Made by a program: the position numbers and the translations under genes
From: Fictibacillus enclensis
GTDB lineage: Bacteria > Bacillota > Bacilli > Bacillales > Fictibacillaceae
Reading direction: 5' to 3'
NCBI RefSeq assembly: GCF_001457035.1
Contig: NZ_KQ758617.1
Location: forward strand, 744,001-808,000
Length of the DNA stretch: 64,000 nt
Notes under the pieces: generated by a model
Database searches by the model: none
What the model saw: the letters and a program-made list of their open reading frames with translations, nothing else
Told to the model about the DNA's origin: nothing
Shown: piece by piece, positions 48,805-58,110 of the stretch
Layout of the letters: every line of letters starts with the position of its first letter
How positions within the stretch are numbered: the stretch's first letter is position 1

Positions 48805-51072
48805 ATGGCTACAGATATTTCAAGAGTCCAGCAGATAATTGGTGAACTCCAGGAGATTTTAGAGGAATTTCCCCAGCTGAGGCACAGAAATGAATACATA
48901 GAAAAAGTCACCTATTTTGCCCATCAGGAGGAATCCACACAAAAGATGCTGAACATGGGGGTTCTTTATGCCCTTGAGAATATTTCCATGGAAGAGCCAG
49001 ACTGGACCTATGTAGCAGCAAGAATCCACCTGAAAAAGCTGTACCGGGAGGCAGCAAAGAACAGAAACAATGAATCCGGACAACCTTATGGGTCACTGTA
49101 TGAACTAATTGAGCAGTTGACCGGAATGGGGATTTACGACAGCAGCCTCCTGCGAATGTATTCCAGCGCCGAAATCAACGAGCTTGAGAGCGTAATTAAT
49201 CCGGATCAGGATCATAAGTTTACCTATATCGGCATTCGGACCCTGGCAGACCGTTATTTGGCTCATTCACATGAAGGCGGCGTGTACGAGCTTCCACAGG
49301 AGCGGTTTATGATCGTTGCGATGACACTGCTCTCCAGGGAGCCTGAAGAAAAGCGTCTCGGCCTGGTGAAAGAAGCATACTGGGCGATGTCGAACCTTTA
49401 CATGACCGTTGCCACACCGACATTGGCGAACGCAGGAAAAAGCTATGGACAGCTGTCCAGCTGCTTCATTGATACGATGGAGGACAGCTTGCGTGGAATC
49501 TATGATTCTACAACCGATGCAGCCACTCTTTCCAAAGGGGGCGGGGGGATTGCCGTATATCTCGGTAAAATCAGAAGTCTCGGCTCCGAGATCAAAGGAT
49601 TCAAAGGAAATTCCTCCGGAATCATTCCATGGGCGAAATTGCTGAACCAGACCGCCGTCAGTGTAGACCAGCTGGGCCAGCGAAAGGGAGCAATTGCCAT
49701 TTACTATAATGTGTTTGGCAAGGATTTGTTTTCATTCCTTGATGCCAAGCTGAACAATGGGGACGAACGGCAAAGGGTGCATGATTTGTTTCTCGGCCTT
49801 TGCATCCCGGATTTGTTTATGGAAAAAACAGAAGCCCGGGATGACTGGTATCTGTTTGATCCCTACATGGTCAAAAAGATAATGGGCTATGAACTGGATG
49901 ACTATTATGATGAAGTGCCTGGAGAAGGAAGCTTCCGTCAAAAGTACCAGGAATGTGTCCGCGCTGCAGATCAGGGATATTTTGGTGAAAAGGGGTCCGG
50001 CGGCTATGATGTTTTGCCGGCAATCGAGATTTTCAAACGCATTATGAGAAGCCAGCTCGAAACAGGTGTGCCTTACATGTTCTACCGGGACACGGTGAAT
50101 CGTGCCAATCCAAATAAGCACGAAGGGATGATTTACTGCAGCAATCTGTGTACCGAAATTGCGCAAAACGGGTCAGCCACAACCGTGGAAGAAGAGATTA
50201 CCGAGGATGGAAAGATAATTATCACCAAACGGCCCGGTGATTATGTAACTTGTAACTTAAGCTCCATTTCTCTTGCCAGGGCTGTAAAGGCGGATGTACT
50301 TGAACGCCTTATTCCGATTCAAGTCCGGATGCTGGATAATGTGATTGATCTGAACGAAAACCGTATTGAAGTCAAGCAGGCCGTGCTCACTAATCAAAAG
50401 TACCGGGCAATCGGACTTGGCACGTTTGGCCTTCATCATCTTCTGGCTCTTGAAGGTATCCGCTGGGAATCGGAAGAAGCGGTTCAATATAATGATGAAT
50501 TGTATGAAAAAGTCAATTACCTGACCATCAAAGCCAGCAATGAATTGGCAAAAGAAAAAGGCTCCTACCCGGCTTTTGAAGAGTCTGACTGGGAGACCGG
50601 GATTTATTTTGAGCAAAGAGGCTACCAATCTGAAAAATGGCTGAAGCTCAAGGAAGAGGTTCAGGCTTCGGGTATCCGAAACGCCTGGCTGCTGGCGGTT
50701 GCACCGAATGCGACAACAAGCCTGATCGCGAATTCAACTGCTTCTGTGGATCCCATTTTCAAAAAAGAGTACTCAGAAGAGAAAAAGGATTTTAAAATTC
50801 CGGTTACCGCTCCCGACCTGACACCCCTGACGAACTGGTATTATAAATCGGCGTATGAAGTGGATCAGCATTTCAGCATTAAACAAAATGCGGCAAGGCA
50901 AAAGCATGTGGACCAATCGATTTCCTTTAACTTTTATGTGAAGAGTACGATCAAGGCAAAAGAGCTGCTGGATCTTCATATGACCGCCTGGAAATCAGGG
51001 CTGAAGACCACGTACTATACGCGGTCAACATCTGTTTCGGAACTTGAAGACTGTGAAAGCTGTTCGAGCTAG
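48805..51072 (+). CDS. nrdA: Class I ribonucleoside-diphosphate reductase, large subunit
   Basis: 755 aa. Redox Cys220 ('SSCFIDTMEDS'), Asn447/Cys449/Glu451 ('SNLCTEIAQ'), Cys483 ('VTCNLSSISL'), the Tyr pair in 'KTTYYTRSTS' and the C-terminal 'CESC' shuttle. The N-terminus lacks the V-x-K-R-D-G pattern of an ATP cone and aligns with NrdA only from 'PDWTYVAARIHL', so allosteric activity control by dATP may be missing. Size and motifs fit NrdA rather than the 700-aa NrdE of B. subtilis. GAGAGGAGAG precedes the ATG. Confidence 0.92.
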   Translation: MATDISRVQQIIGELQEILEEFPQLRHRNEYIEKVTYFAHQEESTQKMLNMGVLYALENISMEEPDWTYVAARIHLKKLYREAAKNRNNESGQPYGSLYELIEQLTGMGIYDSSLLRMYSSAEINELESVINPDQDHKFTYIGIRTLADRYLAHSHEGGVYELPQERFMIVAMTLLSREPEEKRLGLVKEAYWAMSNLYMTVATPTLANAGKSYGQLSSCFIDTMEDSLRGIYDSTTDAATLSKGGGGIAVYLGKIRSLGSEIKGFKGNSSGIIPWAKLLNQTAVSVDQLGQRKGAIAIYYNVFGKDLFSFLDAKLNNGDERQRVHDLFLGLCIPDLFMEKTEARDDWYLFDPYMVKKIMGYELDDYYDEVPGEGSFRQKYQECVRAADQGYFGEKGSGGYDVLPAIEIFKRIMRSQLETGVPYMFYRDTVNRANPNKHEGMIYCSNLCTEIAQNGSATTVEEEITEDGKIIITKRPGDYVTCNLSSISLARAVKADVLERLIPIQVRMLDNVIDLNENRIEVKQAVLTNQKYRAIGLGTFGLHHLLALEGIRWESEEAVQYNDELYEKVNYLTIKASNELAKEKGSYPAFEESDWETGIYFEQRGYQSEKWLKLKEEVQASGIRNAWLLAVAPNATTSLIANSTASVDPIFKKEYSEEKKDFKIPVTAPDLTPLTNWYYKSAYEVDQHFSIKQNAARQKHVDQSISFNFYVKSTIKAKELLDLHMTAWKSGLKTTYYTRSTSVSELEDCESCSS

Positions 51073-51082
51073 GAGGATAAGG

Positions 51083-52120
51083 ATGAAAACATTAAGCAAA
51101 CGAGAATTATACGATGTAACAGCCCCGAATGCATCAACGGGAATTCTGAATGGCAGAAGTTCAAACGTACTGAACTGGGATGATGTCCGGTACAGTTGGG
51201 CTTATCCGATGTACAAGAATATGCTGGCTAATTTTTGGACTCCGTTTGAGATCAATATGTCCGGCGACGTAAAGCAATATCAGCAGCTTTCCGGCGAGGA
51301 GAAGGATACGTTTAACAAAATTATCGGGCTTTTGGCTTTTCTGGACAGCATTCAAACCGACTATTCTTCCAGGGCTGCCGGGTATCTCACCGATTCAAGC
51401 CTTTCAGCGCTGATGACTGTGCTTTCCTTCCAGGAGGTCGTCCATAACCAGTCCTATTCCTATGTGCTTTCAAGCCTTGTAAACAAGCAGAAGCAGGATG
51501 AAATCTTTGAGTACTGGAAGCATGATAAAGTACTGCGGGAACGAAATGATTTTATAGCAGAGGGATATACGCGGTTTACGGAAAATCCGACATCGAGAAC
51601 ATTTATGGAATCGATTGTCTATGATGTGGTCCTTGAAGGCTTGAATTTCTATACGGGCTTTGCCTTTTTCTACAACCTGGCGCGAAACCAAAAAATGATG
51701 AGTACGAGCACGATGATTAATTATATTAATCGTGATGAACAGCTTCACGTCCGGCTGTTTTGCCAAATCTTTAAAGAATTGCAGAAAGAAGTACCGGAAT
51801 TGGACAATGAAGAAACGGAGCGTTTCGTACAGGAAACCTTTAAAAAGGGGGCAGAGCTGGAAATACAGTGGGCCCGCTACATCATCGGTGACCGATTTGC
51901 CGGACTGAACATGCCGGAGCTTGAAGCGTATATTAAATTTATGGCCAACAAAAGAGTGAATGAACTCGGGGTAGAACGGCCGTTCCAGGGATTCAGGGAA
52001 AATCCGATGAAATGGATCAGGGCGTACGAGCATGTGGACAGCGGCAAGAGTGATTTTTTCGAACAAAAGCCCCGGCAATATACAAAGGTATCGGATGCAA
52101 ATGGATTTGACGATCTTTAA
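51083..52120 (+). CDS. nrdB: Class I ribonucleoside-diphosphate reductase, small subunit
   Basis: 345 aa ferritin-like protein. Metal ligands are expected at Asp ('FLDSIQTDYSS'), Glu/His ('FQEVVHNQSYSYV', which also holds the candidate radical Tyr), Glu ('MESIVYDVVLEGLNFY') and Glu/His ('RDEQLHVRLF'). Metal and radical type (Fe or Mn, Tyr) cannot be told from sequence. AGGAGG lies 6 nt before the ATG at 51083; codons up to 51044 are inside nrdA. The gap to nrdA is 10 bp. No nrdI is adjacent. Confidence 0.92.
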   Translation: MKTLSKRELYDVTAPNASTGILNGRSSNVLNWDDVRYSWAYPMYKNMLANFWTPFEINMSGDVKQYQQLSGEEKDTFNKIIGLLAFLDSIQTDYSSRAAGYLTDSSLSALMTVLSFQEVVHNQSYSYVLSSLVNKQKQDEIFEYWKHDKVLRERNDFIAEGYTRFTENPTSRTFMESIVYDVVLEGLNFYTGFAFFYNLARNQKMMSTSTMINYINRDEQLHVRLFCQIFKELQKEVPELDNEETERFVQETFKKGAELEIQWARYIIGDRFAGLNMPELEAYIKFMANKRVNELGVERPFQGFRENPMKWIRAYEHVDSGKSDFFEQKPRQYTKVSDANGFDDL

Positions 52121-52182
52121 ACATGATTGATTATTGTTCTCCTGAAAGTAAACATGATAAACTGAATAACGGAGATATTGAA

Positions 52183-52216
52183 CTCCTGCAGGACTTCCTG
52201 CAGGAGTCTGTTTTGT
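52183..52216 (+). terminator. Terminator of nrdAB
   Basis: CTCCTGCAGG (52183-52192) pairs with CCTGCAGGAG (52197-52206), followed by TCTGTTTTGTTT. Confidence 0.85.
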
Positions 52217-52251
52217 TTAATGAGCGCGCATAAAGAAAGGATTGAAAGCTT

Positions 52252-52647
52252 GTGCTTTTGTATATATGGGTTGGGATTGCAGGTATGGCCGGAGCGCTTC
52301 TGCGCTATGGACTGGGCCTTGCGGTGAGTGATATTTCGGGAGGCGGATTTCCGCTTGCTACCTTCCTGACCAACATGGCCGGATCATTTGCGCTTGGTTA
52401 TCTTACGTTCCGGCTCGGGAGACGCTCATCCGCAAATCCGTATACATCCCTGGTCGTTGGTACGGGTCTGATCGGTTCGTTTACCACGTTTTCCACCTTT
52501 AGTGTAGAAAACATTCAGCTCTTCCAAACCGGACAGACCGCTACGGCTCTTCTTTACATCTTGCTCAGTTTAATCGGCGGACTTTTCATGTGCTGGGCAG
52601 GTTTTCGTTTAGGAAGCAGAGTCGCCAAAGGAGGGACCGCATTGTGA
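52252..52647 (+). CDS. crcB: Fluoride exporter FluC (CrcB), subunit 1
   Basis: 131 aa, four membrane helices. 'GIAGMAGALLRYGLGLAV' and 'PLATFLTNMAGSFALGYLTF' (the Na+-site Asn) and 'GLIGSFTTFSTFSVENIQLF' (the Phe box) are FluC motifs. GTG start. With the following gene it forms a pair, as in Gram-positives with heterodimeric FluC1/FluC2. Confidence 0.92.
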   Translation: MLLYIWVGIAGMAGALLRYGLGLAVSDISGGGFPLATFLTNMAGSFALGYLTFRLGRRSSANPYTSLVVGTGLIGSFTTFSTFSVENIQLFQTGQTATALLYILLSLIGGLFMCWAGFRLGSRVAKGGTAL

Positions 52648-53000
52648 CTCACATGTTGCTTGTGGCTGCGGGGGGATTTTTTGGCGCTGTGTTCCGTTTC
52701 GGAATTGGCCAATGGGTGAAAAAACATATTGTTACTGCATTTCCCCTGGCAACGTTGTTTGTGAACATTACAGGCTCCTTTTTGCTTGGATGGCTTACTG
52801 GAATGGAACCTTCTGATTCTATCAGACTGTTTTTTGGAATAGGATTTATGGGGGCATTCACAACGTTCTCCACACTTAAGCTGGAGAACATTCAATTATA
52901 TCGAAAAAAGCAATGGGACGTGCTGATTCTATATTTGGCACTGAGTTACATCGTCGGCATACTGGCTGCGTTGGCTGGGTTCGTGCTGGGCAGCCGGTAA
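52644..53000 (+). CDS. crcB: Fluoride exporter FluC (CrcB), subunit 2
   Basis: 118 aa, four helices, 'GGFFGAVFRFGIGQWV', 'PLATLFVNITGSFLLGWLTG' and 'GFMGAFTTFSTLKLENIQLY'. GTG start at 52644 overlapping the stop of the first fluC (GTGA), with AAAGGAGGG 8 nt upstream, which excludes the longer reading from 52590. No fluoride riboswitch was recognised upstream. Confidence 0.92.
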   Translation: MTHMLLVAAGGFFGAVFRFGIGQWVKKHIVTAFPLATLFVNITGSFLLGWLTGMEPSDSIRLFFGIGFMGAFTTFSTLKLENIQLYRKKQWDVLILYLALSYIVGILAALAGFVLGSR

Positions 53001-53041
53001 TACCGGACAAGCTATTACTATACAGAGAGTAGGTAAATACA

Positions 53042-53632
53042 ATGAAAGAAATGGTACTGTCACTTTTGGAGTGGATTGTGGGGCTTGGATATCTCGGAAT
53101 TGCGCTTGGTCTTATGGTAGAAGTTATTCCAAGCGAGTTGGTTTTGTCGTATGCGGGCTATCTCATTTCGCAGGGACATCTGAGTTTTGCCGGTTCAGTT
53201 ATTGCCGGAACAATCGGAGGAACCATCGCCCAGTTGTTTTTATATTGGATGGGATATTATGGCGGAAGACCCTTTTTGGAAAAGTACGGAAGGTATATCC
53301 TGATCAGTCAGAAACAGATCGATTTATCAGAAAGCTGGTTTGAGAAATACGGCAATGGTGTCATTTTCTTTGCCCGTTTCATTCCTGTTGTCCGGCATGC
53401 CATTTCAATTCCCGCAGGCATTGCAAAAATGTCATTTTCTAAATTCACGATCTATACGTTGCTGGCTATCATTCCCTGGTCGATTTTATTTATCTATCTG
53501 GGAAGCCAGCTGGGAAGCAATTGGGAAGACATTAAAACGATTGCCGCTCCATTTACGAGGGGGATTGCCATTGGCGCCATTGTCATCCTTTTCATTGTGA
53601 TCGTCCTTAAAGTAAGAAAAGGAAAAAAATAA
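53042..53632 (+). CDS. DedA-family membrane protein
   Basis: 196 aa. DedA/VTT domain: 'IPSELVLSYAGYLISQGHLS', 'GTIGGTIAQLFLYWMGYYGGRPFLEKYG', 'WFEKYGNGVIFFARFIPVVRHAISIPAGIAKM' with the conserved 'FxRFIPxxR' (here FFARFIPVVRH) and a closing membrane segment. The family includes undecaprenyl-phosphate and phospholipid flippases and scramblases. The ribosome site is weak (AGAGTAGG). Confidence 0.9.
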   Translation: MKEMVLSLLEWIVGLGYLGIALGLMVEVIPSELVLSYAGYLISQGHLSFAGSVIAGTIGGTIAQLFLYWMGYYGGRPFLEKYGRYILISQKQIDLSESWFEKYGNGVIFFARFIPVVRHAISIPAGIAKMSFSKFTIYTLLAIIPWSILFIYLGSQLGSNWEDIKTIAAPFTRGIAIGAIVILFIVIVLKVRKGKK

Positions 53633-53651
53633 ATCATACTGCTCGTAGAAA

Positions 53652-53679
53652 GGCCCTGTCTCAAGGGTCTTTTTCTATG
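53652..53679 (+). terminator. Weak terminator
   Basis: AAAGGCCCT then AGGGTCTTTTT form a short hairpin with TTTTTC after dedA. Confidence 0.45.
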
Positions 53680-53724
53680 TTTATGGTCATACATTTATCA
53701 AAAAAAAGCGGGCGGGTGAGGAGA

Positions 53725-53907
53725 ATGGATGAGCTGGCGAGAAACAAAAAAATCAATGAGGTGCTTATGAGAATGAGAAGGGAACAAGAAAAAGAGGAGG
53801 TGGCCGACTGTATTTCCAGAGCCATGAGGGAATGCGGATACAAACAGGAGAATATCCAGCGGGTGATTGAGCAGGTCTATCGTCAGTTCAACCGAATGAA
53901 AACGTAA
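53725..53907 (+). CDS. Uncharacterised 60-aa helical protein
   Basis: No family recognised. Highly charged helix 'KKINEVLMRMRREQEKEEVADCISRAMRECGY' followed by 'KQENIQRVIEQVYRQFNRMKT'. TGAGGAG lies just before the ATG at 53725; upstream codons to 53677 carry no better site. Possible small regulator or RNA/DNA-binding protein; nothing more can be said. Confidence 0.5.
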   Translation: MDELARNKKINEVLMRMRREQEKEEVADCISRAMRECGYKQENIQRVIEQVYRQFNRMKT

Positions 53908-53989
53908 ACATGCGGACAGTATGCATGTTTTTTTGTTACACTTGTTGGAGAAGTACATATCAAAAAAATAAGGATGGAGCGGTGTAGCT

Positions 53990-55057
53990 ATGAATCAATC
54001 TTTTACTTCACTGTGCGGCATTCGATATCCTATTGTGCAGGCTGGAATGGCCGGTGGCCCGGCAACGCCGGAGTTGGCAGCGGCAGTTTCCAATGCCGGC
54101 GGATTAGGTACGTTGGGAGCGGGTTATATGGCGCCCAACGACGTAAAAGCCGCAATCAAGAGCATCAAGGAAATGACGGCCAAGCCCTTTGCAGTGAACC
54201 TTTTTCTGCCGGAGGAATTTACGTTTGACAGAGATCAGACTGAAAAAATGGAAGCAACACTCGAAGGATTTAAAGAAAGGCTGGGAATGGAGAAGTCGTC
54301 CAGGTTTACCGGATGGACGTCTCATTTTGAGGACCAGCTGGATGTGGTAATGGAAGAGAAAGTACCAGTCATCAGTTTTACATTCAATGCGCCCACCAAA
54401 GAAATAATCGACAGGCTGAAACAAGAAGGCGTGGTTACGATTGCCACTGCCACCACCGTAGAAGAGGCGGTCCGTCTCGAAGCAGTAGGCATCGATGCCA
54501 TCTCGGCCCAGGGAAGTGAAGCAGGAGGCCATAGAGGGACATTTCTTGGAAGCGAAGAGCAGGCACTGATTGGCTCAATGACCTTGATTCCCTTAATTGC
54601 TGATGCGGTTTCTATTCCAGTATTAGCCGCCGGCGGGATCATGGATGCCAGGGGAATGGCTGCCGCCTTGGCGCTTGGGGCTAGCGCTGTCCAGTTGGGT
54701 ACCGCTTTTTTAACAGCAGAAGAAAGCGGAGCTCATCATTTGCATAAAGAAGCCGTGCTGGAATCGAAGGAAACGGATATGAGGCTGACCAAAGCGTTTT
54801 CTGGCAAAATGGCAAGAGGCATTACAAATATTTTTATGGAAGAGATGACAGCGGTTGACAACCTTCCTCCATATCCCATTCAAAATGCATTGACTTCCGG
54901 CCTTAGGAAAGCTGCTGCCAGCCGGGGAGAAAAAGGGTATATGTCCCTATGGGCAGGGCAGGGTGCCCCGCTGGCCAAAAGAAGGCCGGCAAAGCAGGTG
55001 GTCCAAAGCCTCATCGAAGATTATAACCGGATTGCAGACGGTCTTGTAAAACTTTAA
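53990..55057 (+). CDS. Nitronate monooxygenase (2-nitropropane dioxygenase family)
   Basis: 355 aa FMN TIM barrel. 'IRYPIVQAGMAGGPATPELAAAVSNAGGLGTLGAGYM' N-terminus, 'DAISAQGSEAGGHRGTFLG' with the catalytic His, and 'IPVLAAGGIMDARGMAAALALGASAVQLGTAFL' with the phosphate-binding Gly/Ser residues. Oxidises nitronates such as propionate-3-nitronate. GGATGGAGCGG lies before the ATG. Confidence 0.92.
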   Translation: MNQSFTSLCGIRYPIVQAGMAGGPATPELAAAVSNAGGLGTLGAGYMAPNDVKAAIKSIKEMTAKPFAVNLFLPEEFTFDRDQTEKMEATLEGFKERLGMEKSSRFTGWTSHFEDQLDVVMEEKVPVISFTFNAPTKEIIDRLKQEGVVTIATATTVEEAVRLEAVGIDAISAQGSEAGGHRGTFLGSEEQALIGSMTLIPLIADAVSIPVLAAGGIMDARGMAAALALGASAVQLGTAFLTAEESGAHHLHKEAVLESKETDMRLTKAFSGKMARGITNIFMEEMTAVDNLPPYPIQNALTSGLRKAAASRGEKGYMSLWAGQGAPLAKRRPAKQVVQSLIEDYNRIADGLVKL

Positions 55058-55068
55058 ACATGAAAAAA

Positions 55069-55096
55069 GCCGCAGCCCCTGGACTGGGCTTGCGGC
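55069..55096 (-). terminator. Terminator of the DUF948 gene
   Basis: GCCGCAGCCC (55069-55078) pairs with GGGCTTGCGGC (55086-55096, one bulge); on the minus strand TTTTTT follows. Confidence 0.75.
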
Positions 55097-55098
55097 CA

Positions 55099-55395
55099 TT
55101 ATCGTTTTACGGTTTTAAACAACTCCGTCGCGTTCTCTTTTAATTCCTTTGCAGATTCTCCTACACTTTTGATGCTTTGTGTTTTATTGTAGACGTCGTA
55201 TTTCAAATACTCGGTTTTTTGATTGAGCAGTGCGGTCTGGTTCGTGACGTCATTTACTTCCGCCTGCATCAGCTGAGTGGTACGGTTTAAGTTTTCGATG
55301 GTTGACTTGCTTGATTTCATTAGTTTAACAGCATAGACTCCAAGGAAGACCAATGCTGCGACAACAATTGCAATGCTAATCCAGATGATGACCAA
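55099..55395 (-). CDS. DUF948 / YtxG-like membrane-anchored coiled-coil protein
   Basis: 98 aa. A single N-terminal membrane helix ('IIWISIAIVVAALVFLGVYAVKLMK') followed by a coiled coil with Thr/Asn/Gln-rich heptads. The longer reading starting 55449 is less likely: AAGGAGG lies 8 nt before a TTG at 55395. YtxG of B. subtilis is a general-stress protein encoded next to YtxH; here they are apart. Confidence 0.8.
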   Translation of the reverse strand: MVIIWISIAIVVAALVFLGVYAVKLMKSSKSTIENLNRTTQLMQAEVNDVTNQTALLNQKTEYLKYDVYNKTQSIKSVGESAKELKENATELFKTVKR

Positions 55396-55457
55396 AATAA
55401 TGCCCTCCTTCAATCTCTTTATTCTTGTGATACCCATTATACTTATCATACAAACAA

Positions 55458-55490
55458 AAGCCGGCTGATATTCAGAAGATCAGTCGGCTT
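55458..55490. terminator. Hairpin at the end of the FhuF-like gene
   Basis: AAGCCGGCTGAT (55458-55469) pairs with ATCAGTCGGCTT (55479-55490), one G-U. T run is seven on the plus side and weaker on the minus side, which is the side of the FhuF-like gene. Confidence 0.7.
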
Positions 55491-56259
55491 TTTTTAATGG
55501 GCATGTATTGCAGCAAGTGCCACCGTCTGTCCGGTAGTACAGGCAGCATGTTTTTCGCTGCTGAAATTGATGGTCTTCATATCTGGCAGCCAATTCGATG
55601 AAAGGATTGGAGGCTGTTCCAAAGTGAAAGCCTTGCGCCTGCTCCATAAGAAATTGGTAGTCGTCTATCAACCTTTCATGAATTTCAGAAGGATGGTTTT
55701 CGCCTTTCCACGTGTTATATAGCCAGGCGATATAAAGTAACGCATTCTCCCAAAGCATCGCTTTCGATGCTTTTGTGCTTGCAGCCAAGTAATCCAGCAT
55801 CACCGATATGTTTTTGGCGAAAAGTGTTTCAACAACCGATGATCTCCAATTTTCCCGGTTTCCGGCCATAGGCATCCCATCACTGTTTTGCAGAGAAAAA
55901 GACGGCAGCCAGCTGTGTTCTTTTTCGCTATCTTCCTCTTCAATGATCACCACATTTTCCAGACGAATATCAAACTGCTTATTCAGCATTGACAAGGCAT
56001 AAAGGGAAGAGGTGAGAATGCAGAAAACATAGCGCTTAAAGAACATAGACGCGATGACTCTTTTCTCTTTGGAACCGATTTTATCACCCACGGTTTCCAT
56101 ATAGGAAAGCATGCGTTCTTTATTTAATAGGAGAGAGGCCGGAAAGGCAGCCTTTTCATTTGAAAAATGGAATTTAAAGCTGGAGCGTTTTTCAATATCA
56201 GTCCTTTCCAAAAGGGACCAGCCGTTAAGGTTAGGCATATTGTGCTGTGGGTAAGCCAT
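55480..56259 (-). CDS. FhuF-like ferric siderophore reductase
   Basis: 259 aa. The C-terminal Cys-Cys-x10-Cys-x2-Cys motif ('[13 protein letters not shown]', then 'NTC') is the [2Fe-2S] ligand set of FhuF. The N-terminal part is an IucA/IucC-unrelated FhuF domain of unknown detailed fold. It reduces iron released from imported siderophores in the cytoplasm. The start at 56259 overlaps the ATPase gene by 29 bp; codons further up have no ribosome site (GGGGAG is 11 nt from this ATG). Last gene of the siderophore operon. Confidence 0.86.
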   Translation of the reverse strand: MAYPQHNMPNLNGWSLLERTDIEKRSSFKFHFSNEKAAFPASLLLNKERMLSYMETVGDKIGSKEKRVIASMFFKRYVFCILTSSLYALSMLNKQFDIRLENVVIIEEEDSEKEHSWLPSFSLQNSDGMPMAGNRENWRSSVVETLFAKNISVMLDYLAASTKASKAMLWENALLYIAWLYNTWKGENHPSEIHERLIDDYQFLMEQAQGFHFGTASNPFIELAARYEDHQFQQRKTCCLYYRTDGGTCCNTCPLKKAD

Positions 56260-57052
56260 TTTTCGCGATTCTCCCCTTTCCGTATGGAATGCACATTGGT
56301 GTACCGAATAAAGGATCTTCAATAATTTTGCATGGCATATGAAAAACATCAGCAACCAGTTTTTCATTCATGATATCTTCAGGACAGCCTTGAGCGGCTA
56401 CAGAATGATTCTGGATGGCCACAAGATGGTGGGCATACCGGCATGCCAGGTTAAGATCGTGAAGGACCATTACAATGGTGCGTTTTTCCCTTGCATTCAG
56501 CTCAAAGAGCAGATCAAGTATTTCAATCTGGTGTGTCATGTCCAAATAGGTAGTCGGTTCGTCGAGAAGGATGGTTTCCGTTCCCTGGGCAAGGGTCATA
56601 GCAATCCACGCACGCTGTCTTTGTCCTCCTGAGAGAGAGTCAACACTTCTTTCTGCAAATTCAAGCATATTAGTTGCCTTCAAAGCCTGTGTAACCGCCT
56701 GTTCGTCTTTCCTGGACCATTGTTTCAACCATGATTGGTATGGGTACCTTCCTTGTTTAACCAGCTGGAGAACAGTCAGGCCCTCCGGTGCTACTGGTCC
56801 TTGTGGTAAAATAGCCAGCTCTTTTGCCACGTCCTTTGTTGAACGTTTGGCGATGTCCTTCCCATTTAAAAGAATTGCTCCTTCTTCTGGTGCCAAAAGG
56901 CGCGCCATGGAACGCAAAAGTGTCGATTTTCCACACCCGTTACTGCCGATTAAAACGGTGATTTCCCCTTTTGGTATCGAAAGATTCAGGTCTTGAATCA
57001 CAGGTTTTTTTCCATAAGATAATGTTAGAGATTCCGTTTCAAGAATGGACAT
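56231..57052 (-). CDS. Siderophore ABC transporter ATPase (FhuC/YusV-like)
   Basis: 273 aa. Walker A 'GSNGCGKST', Q-loop '[12 protein letters not shown]', signature '[17 protein letters not shown]', Walker B '[16 protein letters not shown]', switch His '[12 protein letters not shown]'. FecE-type by the '[11 protein letters not shown]' stretch. AAGGAG lies 7 nt before the ATG. ATP hydrolysis for the FecCD-type permeases upstream. Confidence 0.92.
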   Translation of the reverse strand: MSILETESLTLSYGKKPVIQDLNLSIPKGEITVLIGSNGCGKSTLLRSMARLLAPEEGAILLNGKDIAKRSTKDVAKELAILPQGPVAPEGLTVLQLVKQGRYPYQSWLKQWSRKDEQAVTQALKATNMLEFAERSVDSLSGGQRQRAWIAMTLAQGTETILLDEPTTYLDMTHQIEILDLLFELNAREKRTIVMVLHDLNLACRYAHHLVAIQNHSVAAQGCPEDIMNEKLVADVFHMPCKIIEDPLFGTPMCIPYGKGRIAKNGLPTAQYA

Positions 57053-57063
57053 GAGATCGCTCC

Positions 57064-58110
57064 TTAACCATGATTTTTAAATAGCAGGTAAATAAAATAG
57101 GGAGCACCGATGGCAGCGGTGAAAACTCCTGCTGGAACTTCCAGCGGTGAGAAAATTGTTCTACCGGCCAAATCAGCGAGCAATACGATAATGGCCCCAA
57201 GAAAGCCGGATACAGGAAGCAGTGCGCCGAAGGAAGAGCCAACCAGCCTTCTGGCAATATGCGGCCCGACCAGGCCAACAAATCCGATGGCTCCTGTAAA
57301 AGCGACGGCCGAGCCAGCAAGGGCCGTACTAATCAGCAGTAATAAAAAACGGTTCTTGTTCACGGAATGCCCAAGACTTGCGGACACGTCATCACCGAGC
57401 TCCTGAACGTTCAGTTTTCTTGCGAATGCAAGCAAAAGAGGTGTCAGGATAAGAAACCACGGCAATAGACTATATACATCTTTCCAGTTTGTCGCATAAA
57501 CCGTACCAGTCAGCCAGATCGTTGCCTGCGGAGCAGCATAAATGGGTCCGAGTACGATCATGAGTGTTGTCAGGGCCTGGGCTGCGGTCATCAGGCCCAC
57601 ACCAATTAAGATCAGCCTTACCGGTGAAATTCCGCGTTTCCAGGCAAGCAGGTAAATCAAGGCTCCCATAAGAAATGCCCCGGTTACAGCAGCAACAGGC
57701 AAATAACCGATGCTCACTGTCAAATTGTTGCTTTGGCTGCTGAAGACCGTTATAAAGGTAACGGCGGCAAAGCCAGCGCCTGATGTAATGCCAAGCATAT
57801 CTGGCGAAGCGAGTGGGTTTCGGATGATCCCCTGCAAAATGGCACCTGCCAGAGAGAGGGAAGCCCCTGCAATCACCGCAATCAGTATTCTGGGAAGCCT
57901 GAATTCATGTATAACAACATTGTTAATGCCAGCACCAGTCCCAGTTAATGACTTTATGACGTCCAGAGGAGATATATACAGCTCCCCAACCCCGATGCTT
58001 ACCGACATGATGGCCATTGTTATAAAAATGAGAATCAGTGAAGTGAACAGGGTTTTTTTTTCTATCAGAAACGAAAATCTTTTGGACCTTGCTGTAATAT
58101 ACTTGCTCAT
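57064..58110 (-). CDS. FecCD-family siderophore permease 2
   Basis: 348 aa with about nine to ten membrane helices. '[47 protein letters not shown]' (FecCD core) and '[19 protein letters not shown]' (ATPase contact, then the R-P-H-x-x-R like motif). ATGA overlap with the first permease. Forms a heterodimer with it. Confidence 0.9.
   Translation of the reverse strand: MSKYITARSKRFSFLIEKKTLFTSLILIFITMAIMSVSIGVGELYISPLDVIKSLTGTGAGINNVVIHEFRLPRILIAVIAGASLSLAGAILQGIIRNPLASPDMLGITSGAGFAAVTFITVFSSQSNNLTVSIGYLPVAAVTGAFLMGALIYLLAWKRGISPVRLILIGVGLMTAAQALTTLMIVLGPIYAAPQATIWLTGTVYATNWKDVYSLLPWFLILTPLLLAFARKLNVQELGDDVSASLGHSVNKNRFLLLLISTALAGSAVAFTGAIGFVGLVGPHIARRLVGSSFGALLPVSGFLGAIIVLLADLAGRTIFSPLEVPAGVFTAAIGAPYFIYLLFKNHG

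Noticed and set aside
49732-50166. Long open frame on the minus strand inside nrdA
   Set aside because: It lies wholly within a strongly supported gene on the other strand, has no ribosome site and encodes a composition typical of antisense frames.
52121-52251. Fluoride riboswitch ahead of the two FluC genes
   Set aside because: The region holds the nrdAB terminator and no conserved fluoride-aptamer blocks were found.
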